Shown here: one piece after another, positions 21,001 to 32,500 of the stretch
How positions within the stretch are numbered: the first letter of the stretch is position 1
Layout: each line of letters opens with the position of its first letter
Origin: Parelaphostrongylus tenuis
Taxonomy: Eukaryota; Nematoda; Chromadorea; Rhabditida; Metastrongylidae
Length of the DNA stretch: 64,000 nt
Direction of reading: 5' to 3'
Assembly (NCBI GenBank): GCA_019055375.1
Contig: JAHQIW010007199.1
Coordinates: forward strand, 558,001-622,000
Notes under the pieces: model-generated
What the model saw: only the letters and a program-made list of their open reading frames with translations
The model's database searches: none
Told to the model about the DNA's origin: nothing
Program-made: the position numbers and the translations under genes

Positions 21001-24000
21001 GTTACAACAGAATAACTGAAACTCCGATAAAATGAGGAAATAGAAAGAAAACATGAGGAGCAAACCTGCATAAGAACGTGCTTGATAAGCGTAAGGTGGG
21101 GTTCCTCATCAAATTTGCTGTCAAATGACAGAATAGGACGGGATGCCTGAATGCTAACAGTACCTAGTGTAACTTGTAAAATACAATACAAATCAGAAAA
21201 AAAAACGAATTTTCACCTTCAAACAGTTCCCCGACAGCTTCATCTCCAGCATCGTGTGCATGTTATGCACAAGGAACTTAATGGACGGCCCATTCTCAAC
21301 ATTACTCATCCATAAGTACACATCCTAAAAATACAAGAAAAAGTAATTTTCGACATATTATGACCCAAACTTTTCTGCGAGTATGACATTGATGGATAGA
21401 ATCGCCATGCTGGAGAAAAGGACATCCTCACGGTCAAAATCATGATAGAAAGCAACAAATAGATATTGTGTAGGAGTCCCTACAACTTGTGAAGACAAAA
21501 CACCATACTGGCCAGGAAACTTGGTGATAAAAAAAGGGTGGTTCAAGGGTGCAGGTGAAGCAGTGGCCAGAGGTGCACTGTGACACTCAAGTGGTCAATG
21601 GTTCGATCCCGCGTCCAAACTAACCAAGCCTTCCATTTTTTCGGGATCGGCAAATTGATACCAGAGTATCTAAGAGCATGGCAGCACTGACTTGATATAG
21701 AAAGGCCACCGCGAGTCATTGTAAAGGCTAAATGTGCACTTAGTCACCTCTAACGATTCTTGATTAAGCCAATGCATGGAGCATTGCTAAGGACTGACCA
21801 ATGCCGGAAGGTCTATCCTTAATAAACAACCTTCAAGAGTGGTTAACAGACTAAGATTTATACATTTACAAAACCTATCGTGAAGTTGACCGTCCTTAAT
21901 CGTAAGATAACAGCAAATCTCCACAAAAATCCTAACCACTATAAGGCGGCTTATCAACCGGCAAGGCAAATGCTGCTCCGCAAAAGATGAATGCAAAGGT
22001 CAAATATCACAGCAAAAACACCATCCGGGTTGATGATTTAAGTATACTTAAAAATCTACTAGCAGTAAAAACTTACTGCTAAAAAAATTACCTCATACCT
22101 ATAAGTTGGAAGTTCACTTCTGTTATTCAGACATCAAGGAGATTTTTCGTGAAAAGAGTACATGGGGTATTAAATTACAGAAACTTTCCATAGTATAAAA
22201 TCTGAATTTGATCAAGAAACAGTAAATAAAGGGCGCGAGTATGCATTGAAAAATATGATATGTAGGCAGCTGTTAATAGAAGGATAAAGGTCCCAAGTCG
22301 ACCAATTCCTGAAGGGTACATCCAGCTTCATCAAACATCATTATAGGCGACTGAATGCATATCTGGCCTTTACAATGACTCGAACTGGCTCACCGGTGTA
22401 TCAGATCAGCGCTACTATTCATCTAGACAAGTGGCACCAATCTGGCAATCCTCAAAGGATCAAAGGGTTGGTAAGCCCAACGAACAGGATTGAAACACCG
22501 ACCACATGTGTATAGCAGAGCAGTTCTGACGACTACAGTACGCTTTTCATAGGAGAAATAATATGACACAATTAATAAAGAGAAATACAGGACCTAAACG
22601 CAAGTCCCACACAGCAGAATGTAACCACAAACCTTATGTTTACGGCTTTCGAAATAGAGAACTTTGGTGCAATTTTTCATTTCAGCGATTTCATTGATGA
22701 CCACTAAAGATTTTTGTTTGTCCAATTTTGAGTCTCCTTTTGAATGGGGTAGTAGAACCTGTAAGACGTATGGTGATTGTTATGATCTAATAAATCGTGA
22801 ATATCACAACATCAATTAGGTGGCTGAGAATTGTCACATTAGAACTTCTCATAAATTTTATTTCTTGAAGAAGAGCCATGTCATAAATCCGAATTTGGAA
22901 CTTTTGAGAGATTCTTCTTTCTTACCATTCAGGGGTATAAAAAGACAATTTGGCGAAAAGTTGGTATTCAGTCGAAAGCTATGAGTTGTAGTGCAGCATT
23001 TCCAGAAATCATGAAAGAACCTAGGCCTTGGAGAACGAAATTAAGAAGAATGACAATCGAATACCCAGATAATTATGGACAAAAAGGACGAAAAGCCCCT
23101 TCAAAGTCACAATCCTACCTCTTGTTTACAGCCAAATTTTTGTTGCAGCAGGGTAAGATGTAGAATATAACCACAAAAATGCTTAGTTACGAGTAAAACT
23201 TTATGTCCTTTATTGCCATGGACTTGAACCACTGTTATGCTTTTCCGAGGCAGCGCAAGCTCGAATCATACCATCTAAGCCCTCCTTTTGCCTTAGTTTC
23301 AGCCCTACTTTAATCTAGTCGGTGGCTGTCAGCAACCGCCAGTCAGTGGGATTGATCTAAGTAACATAAATAGGTATGAGCCTCATTTAAGCCGAAGCCA
23401 TGTCTAAAATCACAATTCTTATCGTGATTTACCACCTGATTGTTACTTACTGCTAAAATACTTGTAAATTATGATCACAAGAATGCTGAGATACGAGTAA
23501 AACCTAATGCTTTTCTGTTATGGACTTTAAGCACCACTACGCCTTCCCGGGGCAGCAGACGCTCTCATGATATCGACATTTTCGCTTAGCCTTTCTCGCA
23601 GCCCTATTTTAATCTATCCCATAGCCGTCAGCAATCTCTACGAGATAAAGCGGGATTGATCTAAAACTATAAATCGGCAGATAAGCCAAAGCCGCAGTTC
23701 ATACACATAGTTTGACCTTATCTACGGCCTAATTCTTGTTCTAATTGCCAGGATACTTGCGAAGTATAACCACAAGAGCGCTGTAGTACGAGTATGACCT
23801 AGAACCTGATGCCTATTTATGTTACAATCTCGAACCGCTACTATGTCTTTCCGGATAGCGCTCGCTCGCACAACATCAAAGCCCTCGATCTGTTCTCTCT
23901 GGAATGTTTTAACCTAGTCGGTCGCTTTCATCAGTCGCCCGTTAATATTCTACAGGAGCTTCTAAAGTTAATGGGATGCTATAAGTATTCCTCCAGGAAC

Positions 24001-25935
24001 AAGAGATGCTAACAGAAGAAAAATATAAAACCTGCATGGACGTAAACCATAAAATGCTACAAGGATTTCTCACCTTTATATCGTTCATTAGGTGTCTGGT
24101 GCGAACGTCAGCACCTCGGGAACATATGACAAGGGCTCGCTCTCGATTAGTCCAGAGAACAGCACGCCGCCTCTCCTCCTTCTCTTCCAGCTCCTCTTTC
24201 ATACTCTTCAACATATATAACATATTTGGTGGACAGGCAAATCATCCAGATCCTCCACAAGAGTTACCGAGATTAATGATGCCCACGACTATCTAATTAC
24301 CTCGGCACAAATTGAACAATTAGGTTTTTCTTCCTTGATATGCGCAAGCGAGTTTGTTAAAAACTGTAATTACACCCTAATTTATTACTTTGTTCGGCCT
24401 GTATCACAGTTTCCTTCAGTGATCGGGTACGAGTACTTCCAGCATCCGATTGGTTTCCTAACTTGTTTGACGATTTCACCTTCACGAATGTCGCGGAATA
24501 GTGGTCAAACACGTCTCCTAGCAATCTCGGGGAGAACTAGGTTGAGCATTGAGATTGTAGCGAGGGATAAACCTCACGGCAGGTCGCGCCAGGCATCATT
24601 AACCACTCGGTCACCGACCCCCGAACAGTAGTATTCATTGAATACATTACACAGTACAGCAACAATACAATGGCTGATATGTTGAGGGTGTCGTCTTCTT
24701 GAGAACCCTTTAGTTGTTTCCTGAATTCCAATTATATTGAAGACAAATCTCTCAGAGTCCTCCGTAGGGTGGGAATGAACAGTGAACAGCGAGCATTCCT
24801 ACTCCATGCAAGACCCTCTTTAACTGTTCTTCAACAAATGAATGGTCGGAAAACAACTAGATGACTATGAAGAAGGCGACGCCGCCGAAATGCCAGCCAC
24901 TGTATCATGAGTGTATTCAGTAAATACTGATACCTGAACGGCCCAACTTCACTCATAGGACAAGCTCCAGCACAGGGAAACTGCGCTGATTTAGCTCTTT
25001 TGGGCTCTGAGTCCCAAGGTAAGTCTAGTCCAAGCTTCCCTAGATCGTCACCACATTAGAGCAGACGTCGGCCCTTGTGGGTCAGAGGGAGACCACCACC
25101 TTGCAACTAGTAGCTGCCAAGACGACAATCATTCTGATACATGCCTGATAATCATTTTCTGAGCCACGCATGTCAGAGGTCTATCAAAGAGGGCTGACTT
25201 ATAGAGCCCGATACACGTGTTTCGATCTTGCAATCTCGTCAGTCGGGCAGTTAACTTTCTCGTCTTTGCCAATCCTGTGTGGGCGCTCCGGTCTCCACAC
25301 TAAAAGTTAGCGACGACGAACGTTTTACACTCTATGTCCAGTGAAAATCTCACCAAACATAGAGTGTTGTACACTCAATTGCTCTTGGCTGGTATATTCA
25401 TTATATCATATCTTTCGTTTCGAGTGTTCTCTTAAGACCACAGCTCAAATTTCAATATGCTTGATAGTTATTTTCTAAGCCAGCATGTCAGTGGTCTGTC
25501 AAGGATGGCTGACTTATACGATTATCAGGCATATTGAAATTTGAGCTGTGTAATTAAGAAAACACTCGAAACGAAAGATATGATACATTCTGATACAGTT
25601 TACTCTTAGCTGGGCTTTCCGGGGTGGGGGAACGGCGAACTCCTTCTCAGATTGGGTGGTTCTACTGGGGGTTGAACACCCGTCGTAGCTCGCAGTCCGA
25701 CAAGCAGCAACACCTCTCAACCATGATGAGGCGGCGGTAAGCCATCTGGGTAGATCATTAACAACCACGCATCTGCTTATTAGAAAAAAATACTGACTTA
25801 AAAACCACAGTAACTAACCGTTTCGTTGTCAGAAGAGGTCTCACTGTCGGTTGAACTCGCCTCGTCTCCGTCGGAGCTCGTCATTTCTGACTTTTCCTCC
25901 TGCGCTAACCGCCTCAGGTTTTGATATTTTCCCAT
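17295..25935 (-). CDS. BRX1: Ribosome biogenesis protein BRX1 (Brix domain)
   Basis: Nucleolar factor for pre-60S assembly. Exons in transcript order: 25935-25819, 24205-24074, 22758-22633, 21324-21217, 21146-21066, 18541-18402, 18244-18087, 17973-17905, 17425-17295. Seen: an acidic serine-rich start after MGKYQNLRRLAQEEK; ICSRGADVRTRHLMNDIK; LLPHSKGDSKLDKQ; VINEIAEMKNCTKVLYFES; VYLWMSNVENGPSIKFLVHN; ASRPILSFDSKFDEEPHLT; TFSTPNHHPRSQPFFDHVF; IWFRNFQIVDE; IGPRFVLETIRIFAGSFNG; LYDNPDYESPN; then a lysine/arginine tail. Length about 353, the same as the animal family. Two one-base errors are needed: an extra base in the GGGG run 18466-18469 (frame change before KIWFRNF), and a lost base in the purine run near 17336-17352 so that the tail stops at 17295. 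The tail is the least certain part. The start ATG is six bases after a TTTTCAG acceptor, as for a trans-spliced leader. Introns hold many repeats. Confidence 0.92.
17545..17640 (-). repeat. SINE-like family B copy
   Basis: The minus strand has GTGTGGGTGAAACCCGAGTTCAACTGCCGCC near 17570-17600, a B-box/T-arm match. It lies in a BRX1 intron beside a family D copy. Confidence 0.45.
17650..17835 (-). repeat. SINE-like family D copy
   Basis: The minus strand starts GGAGTAGCACAGCGATTAGTG (A box), then TTAGGAAGCAAGGTGTTAG and the tail ATATGGCAAGGAGAATAGTC. The B box is decayed. It pairs with the better copy at 26880-27035. Confidence 0.55.
18003..18060. repeat. (AT)n microsatellite
   Basis: Alternating TA of about 50 bases with one interruption, in the BRX1 intron between 17973 and 18087. 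Confidence 0.9.
19075..20160 (+). pseudogene. Decayed RTE-type non-LTR reverse transcriptase fragment
   Basis: Stops and frameshifts throughout, but ordered pieces fit an RTE polymerase: EQSGFRRTSRIHHLPTITRL (19110-19170), LSPFYNNI, a DTISPNLFTATF-like box (19395-19430), HFADNIVLITPS (19501 onward, the FADD active site with the second D changed to N), CSSYA, and a KLTIKNQRRRSP tail. It lies antisense inside a BRX1 intron. Dead copy. Confidence 0.75.
20725..20945 (-). repeat. SINE-like family A copy
   Basis: The minus strand begins GTGTGGCATAGCAGTTAGAGG and ends in GGCCAATTATGCATTG. The 3' tail is truncated. BRX1 intron. Confidence 0.65.
21547..21815 (+). repeat. SINE-like family A copy with a good B box
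   Basis: GTGAAGCAGTGGCCAGAGG (A box) and AATGGTTCGATCCCGCGTCC (B box) are well preserved. It continues through CAGCACTGACTTGATA and CACCGCGAGTCATTGTAAAG to AATGCATGGAGCATTGC. BRX1 intron. Confidence 0.75.
22281..22545 (-). repeat. SINE-like family A copy
   Basis: Reverse copy, recognised by GAATGCATATCTGGCCTTTAC and TATCAGATCAGCGCTACTATT. The tRNA-like head is eroded. BRX1 intron. Confidence 0.65.
23185..23800. repeat. Two-copy diverged direct repeat in a BRX1 intron
   Basis: The segment from about 23190 (ACGAGTAAAACTT..., GGACTTGAACCACTGTTATG, CTAGTCGGTGGCTGTCAGCA) reappears from about 23490 (ACGAGTAAAACCT..., GGACTTTAAGCACCACTACG, CTATCCCATAGCCGTCAGCA). A third weaker copy starts near 23788. 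Period about 300 bases. Nature unknown. Confidence 0.55.
24490..24625 (-). repeat. SINE-like family C copy
   Basis: Reverse copy with CGTCTCCTAGCAATCTCGG at its tail end. Strongly diverged. BRX1 intron. Confidence 0.45.
24930..25770 (-). mobile_element. RTE-associated 5' segment, split by a later insertion
   Basis: Two parts (24930-25140 and 25587-25770) are collinear with 39815-40170, which lacks the middle. Shared words include CTCCAGCACAGGGAAACTG, CACCACATTAGAGCAG, CTTAGCTGGGCTTTCCGG and GAACACC/GCAGTCCGACA. The same module precedes an RTE endonuclease ORF at 60985-61430, so it is likely the 5' part of that retrotransposon. BRX1 intron. Confidence 0.6.
25141..25586. mobile_element. Inserted fold-back element (ACACGTGTTTCG family) with 10-bp target duplication
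   Basis: 446 bp between two copies of ATTCTGATAC (25131-25140 and 25587-25596). It contains CCCGATACACGTGTTTCG, GTTTTACACTCTATGTCCAG and CATAGAGTGTTGTACACTC, plus the inverted pair CGAAACGAAAGATATGAT / ATCATATCTTTCGTTTCG. Relatives: 28439-28776, 53602-53950, 59440-59800. No ORF. Confidence 0.75.
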
Positions 25936-26049
25936 CGATAACTGAAAATCAAGATATTCACACCGAAACATTTTCTATTCTTTACATATTATAGACTGTT
26001 TACGTATTTACACGACATTTCTACGCGGACTTTTAAGAAGAGTGATAAG

Positions 26050-26135
26050 ACAAAACGAGCTCCCGTGGTGCAGTGGCTAACAAGCGCCTCCGAAAAGAGC
26101 GGGACGCGGGTTCGACTTCTCCGCGTGCCACTCAT
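26050..26135 (+). repeat. tRNA-like (family B) sequence
   Basis: CGTGGTGCAGTGGCTAACAAG (A box) and GACGCGGGTTCGACTTCTCC (B box) are 33 bases apart. The ends do not pair into a 7-bp acceptor stem, so I do not call a functional tRNA. Confidence 0.6.
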
Positions 26136-26419
26136 GACTACTGGATGTACATTAATCGTTCAGAGGAGGTAGAACGAGGACAAACCGTATGTCATTACAT
26201 AGAGAGGAGCTAAGTACTGTAGATGCCCGGGGAAAAGTACAATGACGTCTAATAGGAGGCAGCATCCGTAATGTGCTGCGACGCGAATTTGCGTACGTCC
26301 AATTTCGCCTATGACGATTCCCTTTGGTGTTATTCTTGCTGGCAGATTTTTTCATTTGATCTGATTAGGAAGTCCGTCATATCGTATCCCATAGACTTCC
26401 TATGGGGAGTTAACCTAAG

Positions 26420-26880
26420 AAGGAAGTTGCCTCGTATATTGTGAGGTAACCCCAGTTAGAGGCGGAAACCTTAGGGGTTGACTAAGGGTTAGGGGAGGGG
26501 GTAACCAGAAAAGCCATGGAAAACTCACGAATAAAACTCACAGAGGAGGTTTAGGTGGGAGGGACGACCTAGAAAAGCCGCGACAAACTTGAGAATGATT
26601 TCGCCTTGCTATTCGTGGAGTAATTCCAGTTAGAAGACGTAATCCCAGTGGGTTAGAGGGAGGGGAGACCTAGAAACCCTATGATGAACTAAAGAAAATA
26701 ATCGCCTGGCTTTATGTGATGTAACCCTAGCAGGAGGCGGGAACTCTGAGGGTTCATCGAAGGTTAGGGAGAAGGGAGACCTAGAAAACCATGGCAAGCT
26801 CGAGAATAAAATCGTCTCGCAATCTGTCATGTAATCCTAGCAGAAGGCGAAAGCCCTGAGGGTGAGGGGGAGGGGGTTTT
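26420..26880. repeat. Degenerate tandem repeat, about 110-bp period, four to five units
   Basis: Repeated words in the same order: CCTAGAAAAGCC / CCTAGAAACCC / CCTAGAAAACC (near 26570, 26670, 26780), GTAACCCCAGTTAGAGGCG / GTAATTCCAGTTAGAAGACG / GTAACCCTAGCAGGAGGCG / GTAATCCTAGCAGAAGGCG, and GGTTAGGGGAGGGGG-type blocks. Units are well diverged. Confidence 0.8.
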
Positions 26881-27035
26881 GTGGAGACGATTCCCCTTGC
26901 CATTTTGGCCGAGATAACACGGTCGCTGATTGATCGCAGGAGACTGTCAGTAGAGGGGATCGAACCAGCGCCTTGCTTGTCATCTCTTGCTTCCTGACCG
27001 TTTCACTTACCACTGCGCTACCCGCCCTCGTATTT
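26880..27035 (-). repeat. SINE-like family D copy, best preserved
   Basis: The minus strand starts GGCGGGTAGCGCAGTGGTAA, has GAAGCAAGAGATGACAAGC, and a canonical B box GGTTCGATCCCC near 26955. It ends GGCAAGGGGAATCGTCTCC, the tail shared with 17650-17835. It directly abuts the tandem block. Confidence 0.7.
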
Positions 27036-27974
27036 CCTTTGATAGTTCTGATTCCGTTTACTTATCGCTTTCAATCTGTGTTGCTTGCCGAGAGTGGAAA
27101 CGTTCGTTTTGTCCTAGTTCCGGTTTCCAGTCGTTTTGTTCTCGTCCAATCTCGTTCTGCACTTTCGACTATCACCATTCTGTAATCCATGTTTTCTCTC
27201 TCTTCTTGCAATCGACATGAGTCATAAATACGCCCTCGTAGCCGGAAATTTTTGCGTAAGGTTGTAGTCATCCGAGAGATCGATCCCTTGACCTCTCGAG
27301 TTCCACGCGGTCCTCCTGCTCTTATCTCTCCCCCCAGCCTATCACGTGACGTCACCAGTCTGGCTTTTCGTTGATCTCGATGCGTATCGTCGTAAAACTT
27401 TCCGAAAATGAAGTATTTTTCGAATTTCAGGCCCGAGTGGGAGTTGTGGTCCCATCACTTTTTTAGACCTAAGCCTAGGCATCCTACCATATTTTCTTTT
27501 TTATAATCGATCAATGATTACTTCAAAAATTGACGGGATCAGAACTCTTCACAAGCCCGAATTTCAGAACTGCACAGGCCATCTTCTTCGATGTGCCTGG
27601 CAGTTCAGAAAGTCGTTGAAGCGTTTTTTGTTGGCTCTAAGAATTTCTATACCTTTTTGAACCTTCTGAACCGTTTTTTTTTATATTTGAAATGTTAGTG
27701 ATCTCAGAGATACGTTATGAGAATACTGGACGGACCATTGGTTCCAAAGATGGCCATTAAGTCTAGGATCCCCGCCAGTCTGCTGGTGACTTTTCTGAGA
27801 AAGAGGCCACCCTCGTATTTCGTAAAATTCCTTCTCCATTCATGTTTTCCAATGTTTGGTGAACGATCTGTTAACATGTCAGAAATCCTCTGTCTATCTA
27901 TTCAGACAATGATCTCTTAGATTTCAGTCTATTATGGACTTTTTCGTCGATTCTATGGTCGGTCATCTTCGAGA

Positions 27975-28285
27975 AGAACGCATGTGACGCAGTGGTTAGA
28001 GGTGCTCTGCGTCGCATCCTTGGTCTGTAGGTTCGATCTCGTGCTCGTGGCTCATCGGGCTTTCACCTCGTCGAGCTAAGTAATTGCTACCAGATTGGTC
28101 GCAGACCTGTCTGGGAGGATAAGCAGAACTGACTCGATCATCGGTACTTCACCGAGAGTCATCGTAAAGGCCAAATGTGCATTCAGTCACTTCGAACCAA
28201 TGCTCAAGATTGAAGGCGAATGCATGACGCATCGCTTAGGGATTGATCAATTTCAGAGCTTTATCTCTTATCCTTTATCCTCAGA
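27975..28285 (+). repeat. SINE-like family A copy, full length
   Basis: GTGACGCAGTGGTTAGAGG (A box), GTAGGTTCGATCTCGTGCTC (B box), GGTCGCAGACCTGTCTGGG body, 3' end GGGATTGATCAATTTCAGAG followed by TTATCCTTTATCC. One of the two copies that best define the family, about 300 bp. Confidence 0.8.
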
Positions 28286-28438
28286 AGTTTTCGCGATAAG
28301 CACTTCCTCATTTCGAGCGTTCACTCTGTTTAGAAGTTGTTCAGAGGCGTTAGATGAAACATTGGTGGTTGAACCGACGAGGTTTGTGACGATATCTTCA
28401 CCAACCTGACAATCACAGTCATATTTCACGAATTTTCT

Positions 28439-28776
28439 ATGCCTGATAATCATTTCTTGAGCCACGCATGTCAGTGGTCTATCAATGAGGGCTGACTTAT
28501 AGAGCCCGATACACGTGTTCCGACCTTGCGATCTGGTCAGTCGGGCAGATACCCTTTCTCGTCTTTTGCTAATCTCTGTGGGGTGCTCCAGTCCCCACAC
28601 TAAGAGTTAGCGACGACGAACGTTTTGCACCCTATGTCCAGTGAAATTCTCACCGAACACAGTGTTGTACACTCGATTGCTATACTTTACTATATGCGTG
28701 GCTCAAGAAATAATTATCAGGCATATTGAAATTTGAGCTGTGGTCGCAAGAAAACACTCGAATCGAAAGATATGAT
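28439..28776. mobile_element. Fold-back element, ACACGTG family
   Basis: Inner arms GCCTGATAATCATTTCTTGA (28441) and TCAAGAAATAATTATCAGGC (28703-28722) are almost perfect reverse complements. They enclose the ACACGTGTTCCGACC and GTTTTGCACCCTATGTCC core. Confidence 0.75.
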
Positions 28777-29054
28777 TTTTCTGTGATTTCATCTGGAAAA
28801 TCGCCGTCATTTATAGGAGAAAAAAAGGATCTTTTGTGTGATGTAGCCTGTTCTGTTCCATTATGACGACTCTTGAAGAGTATTTCTGTAAATTCCAGTG
28901 GAGAGGTTCTCCAGACGTTCTTGGGCCTTCTTGGTTTTCAGGTCGCTTCTAAAATCTTTATCTATCTGAATTTTAGTTCGTAGAGGAAACTAGAAACGTT
29001 TTTAATTTGCTCACTCAAGTCCTGTTCTTCATGATTGTGGAATAAGAAAGCTAA

Positions 29055-29346
29055 AAGATTAAGCCTCCGGTGTCGATCAATACCTGACGGATGCGCCTAC
29101 ATTCGTCTTCTTCGAACTTCGTTTGAGATGACTGATTGCATATCAGCCCTTTACAACGACTCTTGGTGGCCTATCGATCTATCAAATCAGTGCTGCTAAC
29201 GTTCTAGGCAAGTCTGGTACCTATTCATCGACCCAGAGGGTTGGAAGGCTTGATGGGGCTCGAGCGTGGAACTGAATCATCGATCATCGGATGATCGGCC
29301 ACGTGTGTGTGGCAGGGCTCATCAAACTATCTAGCCACACGTGCTC
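29055..29346 (-). repeat. SINE-like family A copy
   Basis: Reverse copy, with GATTGCATATCAGCCCTTTAC and TCAAATCAGTGCTGCTAACG in the body and CTAGCCACACGTGCTCTC at the tRNA-like end. Confidence 0.7.
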
Positions 29347-29597
29347 TCAGTTGTCGAATATGGTAGCGTTTATGCCAAAGCAACATAGATATCCGTGAGC
29401 TTTTTAGATTCTGCTTCATAAGTGTTGTCTCCTCCTTACAGGCTATTTCTCTTTTGTTACAACATATTCTCAAATATCGTTTAGTTTTTATTTGAACTTC
29501 TATTTTTACTTGCTGTCTTGACACTCCTTCGTGATTCGTTTTTTTTTCTCAGTTAAAATGACTCCTCCAAAATCTTGTAATTGTCGTCATTTCAGTT

Positions 29598-32500
29598 ATG
29601 TCACCTTCGAAAGCAAATGTCATACACGAGGACTATTACGAATTGCTCGGCGTCGAGAAGAAGTCAAGTGAATCGGAGATCAAAGCAGCTTATCGTAAAT
29701 TAGCCCTGAAGTATCACCCGGACCGAAATCCAGGCGATGTTCATGGTCAGTTCCAGTTCGAAGTAGTTTAGGAAGAAAAGGGAGACTGTGTATCTTCTCA
29801 TGCAGAATGCGGCTTTATTGGTAATGGTATTTAAGTAAGTATGAAAGGTAACAACGAGTGCTAAAAATCTCTAGAGTGCCATATCTGCTCGTGGCTCCCT
29901 TTACTAGGTGTAGGTGCTAGAACCTCCGTGGAAAATTGGATCAGAATGACAAGGTATCCTTCTCTCGGCTTTCGCGAGGTTGGAAACCAATTTTTATTTG
30001 GTTAATGTTTCGATGTTGTCTTCCATTGAGCCGTTTGATTTGAGGGGAAACGAGTTTGGACCATCAACTCGTATCAGTCGGCTTTGAGGAAGACGAAGAC
30101 GTCGGAACGTTAGCCGAATAGGAAATGTTACCTCGTTAAGGCTGAGAAATTTACCAAGAAAGGCTTATAGAGGACCATTCGGATTATCTGACAGAAAATG
30201 AAGAAACAATCTATTGGAGAATGGTGTATCTCCACTGCACTTTAGTAATCATTCGAAAGCTCAAATTCCAGGGAGGTGCTGTACGTGCTGGTTTTTTGAA
30301 AAGGCCTTTTTATAGCGCTGTAACATTCAAGATGGAATCATGTTTCACGCGCGCCCGTCCTGTTATTATCGCACTTGTTCTCGTTGAAAGCATGAAAAGC
30401 AGAGGAAATCTTGTAGTCCCGAGTCATATGTTTTATCCATATTTCTGGTCAAAACGGCGAAAAATCCCAAATTCAATAACAAAAATCGCACCATACGTGT
30501 GAGTCAGGCCTGTGTGATCAGCGAGTCGCGTATCTGTCCACGGCCGTGCGCACCCGAGCCGACAAGCAAATGCGCGGCGTATTTGAAACTATTTTATTTT
30601 TTCTCACTACACTGAAGTGGAACGGTTTTTCATGAAAGAAGCACAGCGTCGAAGTCTTGGAAAATCAGGCTATCTAATGGTTATATAAGATTTAAGGGAA
30701 GAGCTCTGTCTTGCAAGGATGCGTGCGTGGAACAAAACCTTCTTTTTGCTACAACGCTGTTTGAAAAGCTTTCTCAAAAGGCAAACATCATAAATTCTTC
30801 GAGGTTCGAGCCAGCGAACAATTGCTGGCAGACTAATGAAATAGTTTATTCAGTGAATTATATTAATAAAAACGAAGTGCAGGTAAGATATAATCTTATT
30901 TTGAATGCTACAGCATCATACAGCATGTGGTGCAGTGGTTAGAGGTGCTCTGCGTCGCGTACAATGTTGATGGCTCAATCTTGCGCTCATGGTTCACCAG
31001 GCCATCCATTCCTCCAGGTCGGTAAATTGGTACCAGGCTGGTCTTAGGCTTGTCTAGGAGGATATGCAGCACTGACTCGATAGAACGAGAGACTACCGCG
31101 ATTTATCGTAAAGGCCAGATATCCATTTAATCTACTCAAACGAAGTCAAAAAATTGAAGACGAATACATGGTGCGTCCATCTGGGATTGATAAACGTCGA
31201 GAGTTTTATCCTTTTTTACCCTTTACAGCATCATAAACGCCTTCTCAAAAAACGATCATGTACAGCAGTCCCCCAAAATTTGAGCTTACTAACACTTTTA
31301 TGAATCTCTTCATTACCTGCGGGATAACTGAAAATAACTTGTATTGATTGCTCATAGCAAGGTTAAATAACGCTTAGTTTTTAAAGTAAGTACATTATCA
31401 CTAGGGTTTAGCCGTGGAAACAAAATTTGATCTGATTTCATTAGCACTGAAACCTTTACTGCAATCTGTTGAGGATTATTTCAGCTCAGGAGCAGTTTAA
31501 AAAGGTCTCAATAGCCTACTCTGTACTCAGTGATCCGAACAAACGCCGACAATACGATGTGAGCGGTCCTAGCTCGAGTCAACTGGATTTCGAGGGATTC
31601 GACGTTTCTGAGCTTGGTGGTGTTGGTATGTTGATAAAATAGGTATTCCTCAAATCAACATCTCAAGTCTTTCTTTTCCTTCTCTACCTTCTCTTTTCTT
31701 CTCATCTTTATTCTTTCCTTCTTTTCCTCCTCTTTCCTCTCGTTCTCTACTTGCTTATTTCAAAATAGAAAGGAAGAAGAGAGGAAAGAAAGATAGAAAG
31801 AAGGAAAAAACTTCTTACGATTTTTACAAGTCAGAAGGCTAGCATTTTCAGGTCGTGTGTTTGGTGCTCTTTTTAACAAACTAGGTGTTCCTATTCCCAC
31901 CCAAATTGGACCGAAAGCAAGTTTTACTGTTTGTATGAGAATTTTCCTGAAATACCGCCTTTTTTGGTTCAAAATGTCTTCATACTTGCCTTTTCAGGTG
32001 TTAGCCCAAGCCCGTCAACTTTGTGAAGGATCGCCTTGCGATGTAACTGCTCAACCAATTCATCCTGGCGAGTGTATTTCTGCGAGCATTGCTAAACAAG
32101 TTTGTTTCTAACTTTATTGAGTCCTGTTCATGTGGGAAACCTTTTGTTTGCGATAGCTGAAGTGTTTAGACGTATACGAAATCTGGAATTGCACTTTGTA
32201 TAACGAGATCATTGTGATTTCCTTTTTAGGAAGGTGCTTTCTACAGTATAGACATGAAAGACGAATACGCAGAGCAAGGTATTTGTATAGTTTGTAAGTC
32301 GTCGTCTTCGAGTAAGTTCAAACTAGTTCTTTTCGACAAAGAAGGCGCAGTCCGAATGATTCAAGTCAGTTCTTTGAATTCCCATTATAGTTTATGTTGT
32401 CAAACTCCTTTAGATGTCTCTATTGTATTGTGACCATTGCTTCGATATTTCGTACTTTAGCCATTGTTTCACCACTAGTTTTTATTTTCGTTTTCACTCT

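Larger units (their letters stand above)
25936..29597. other. Divergent intergenic region between BRX1 and dnj-16
   Basis: Contains the 5' flanks of two divergently transcribed genes and is filled with repeats: a family B SINE, a 110-bp tandem block, a family D SINE, two family A SINEs and one fold-back element. Open frames here lie inside repeats. No extra gene is supported. Confidence 0.5.

Noticed and set aside
26050..26135. Functional tRNA gene
   Set aside because: A and B boxes are present but no 7-bp acceptor stem or anticodon arm can be formed.
28095..28600. Overlapping open frames on both strands
   Set aside because: Both lie in a family A SINE and a fold-back element.
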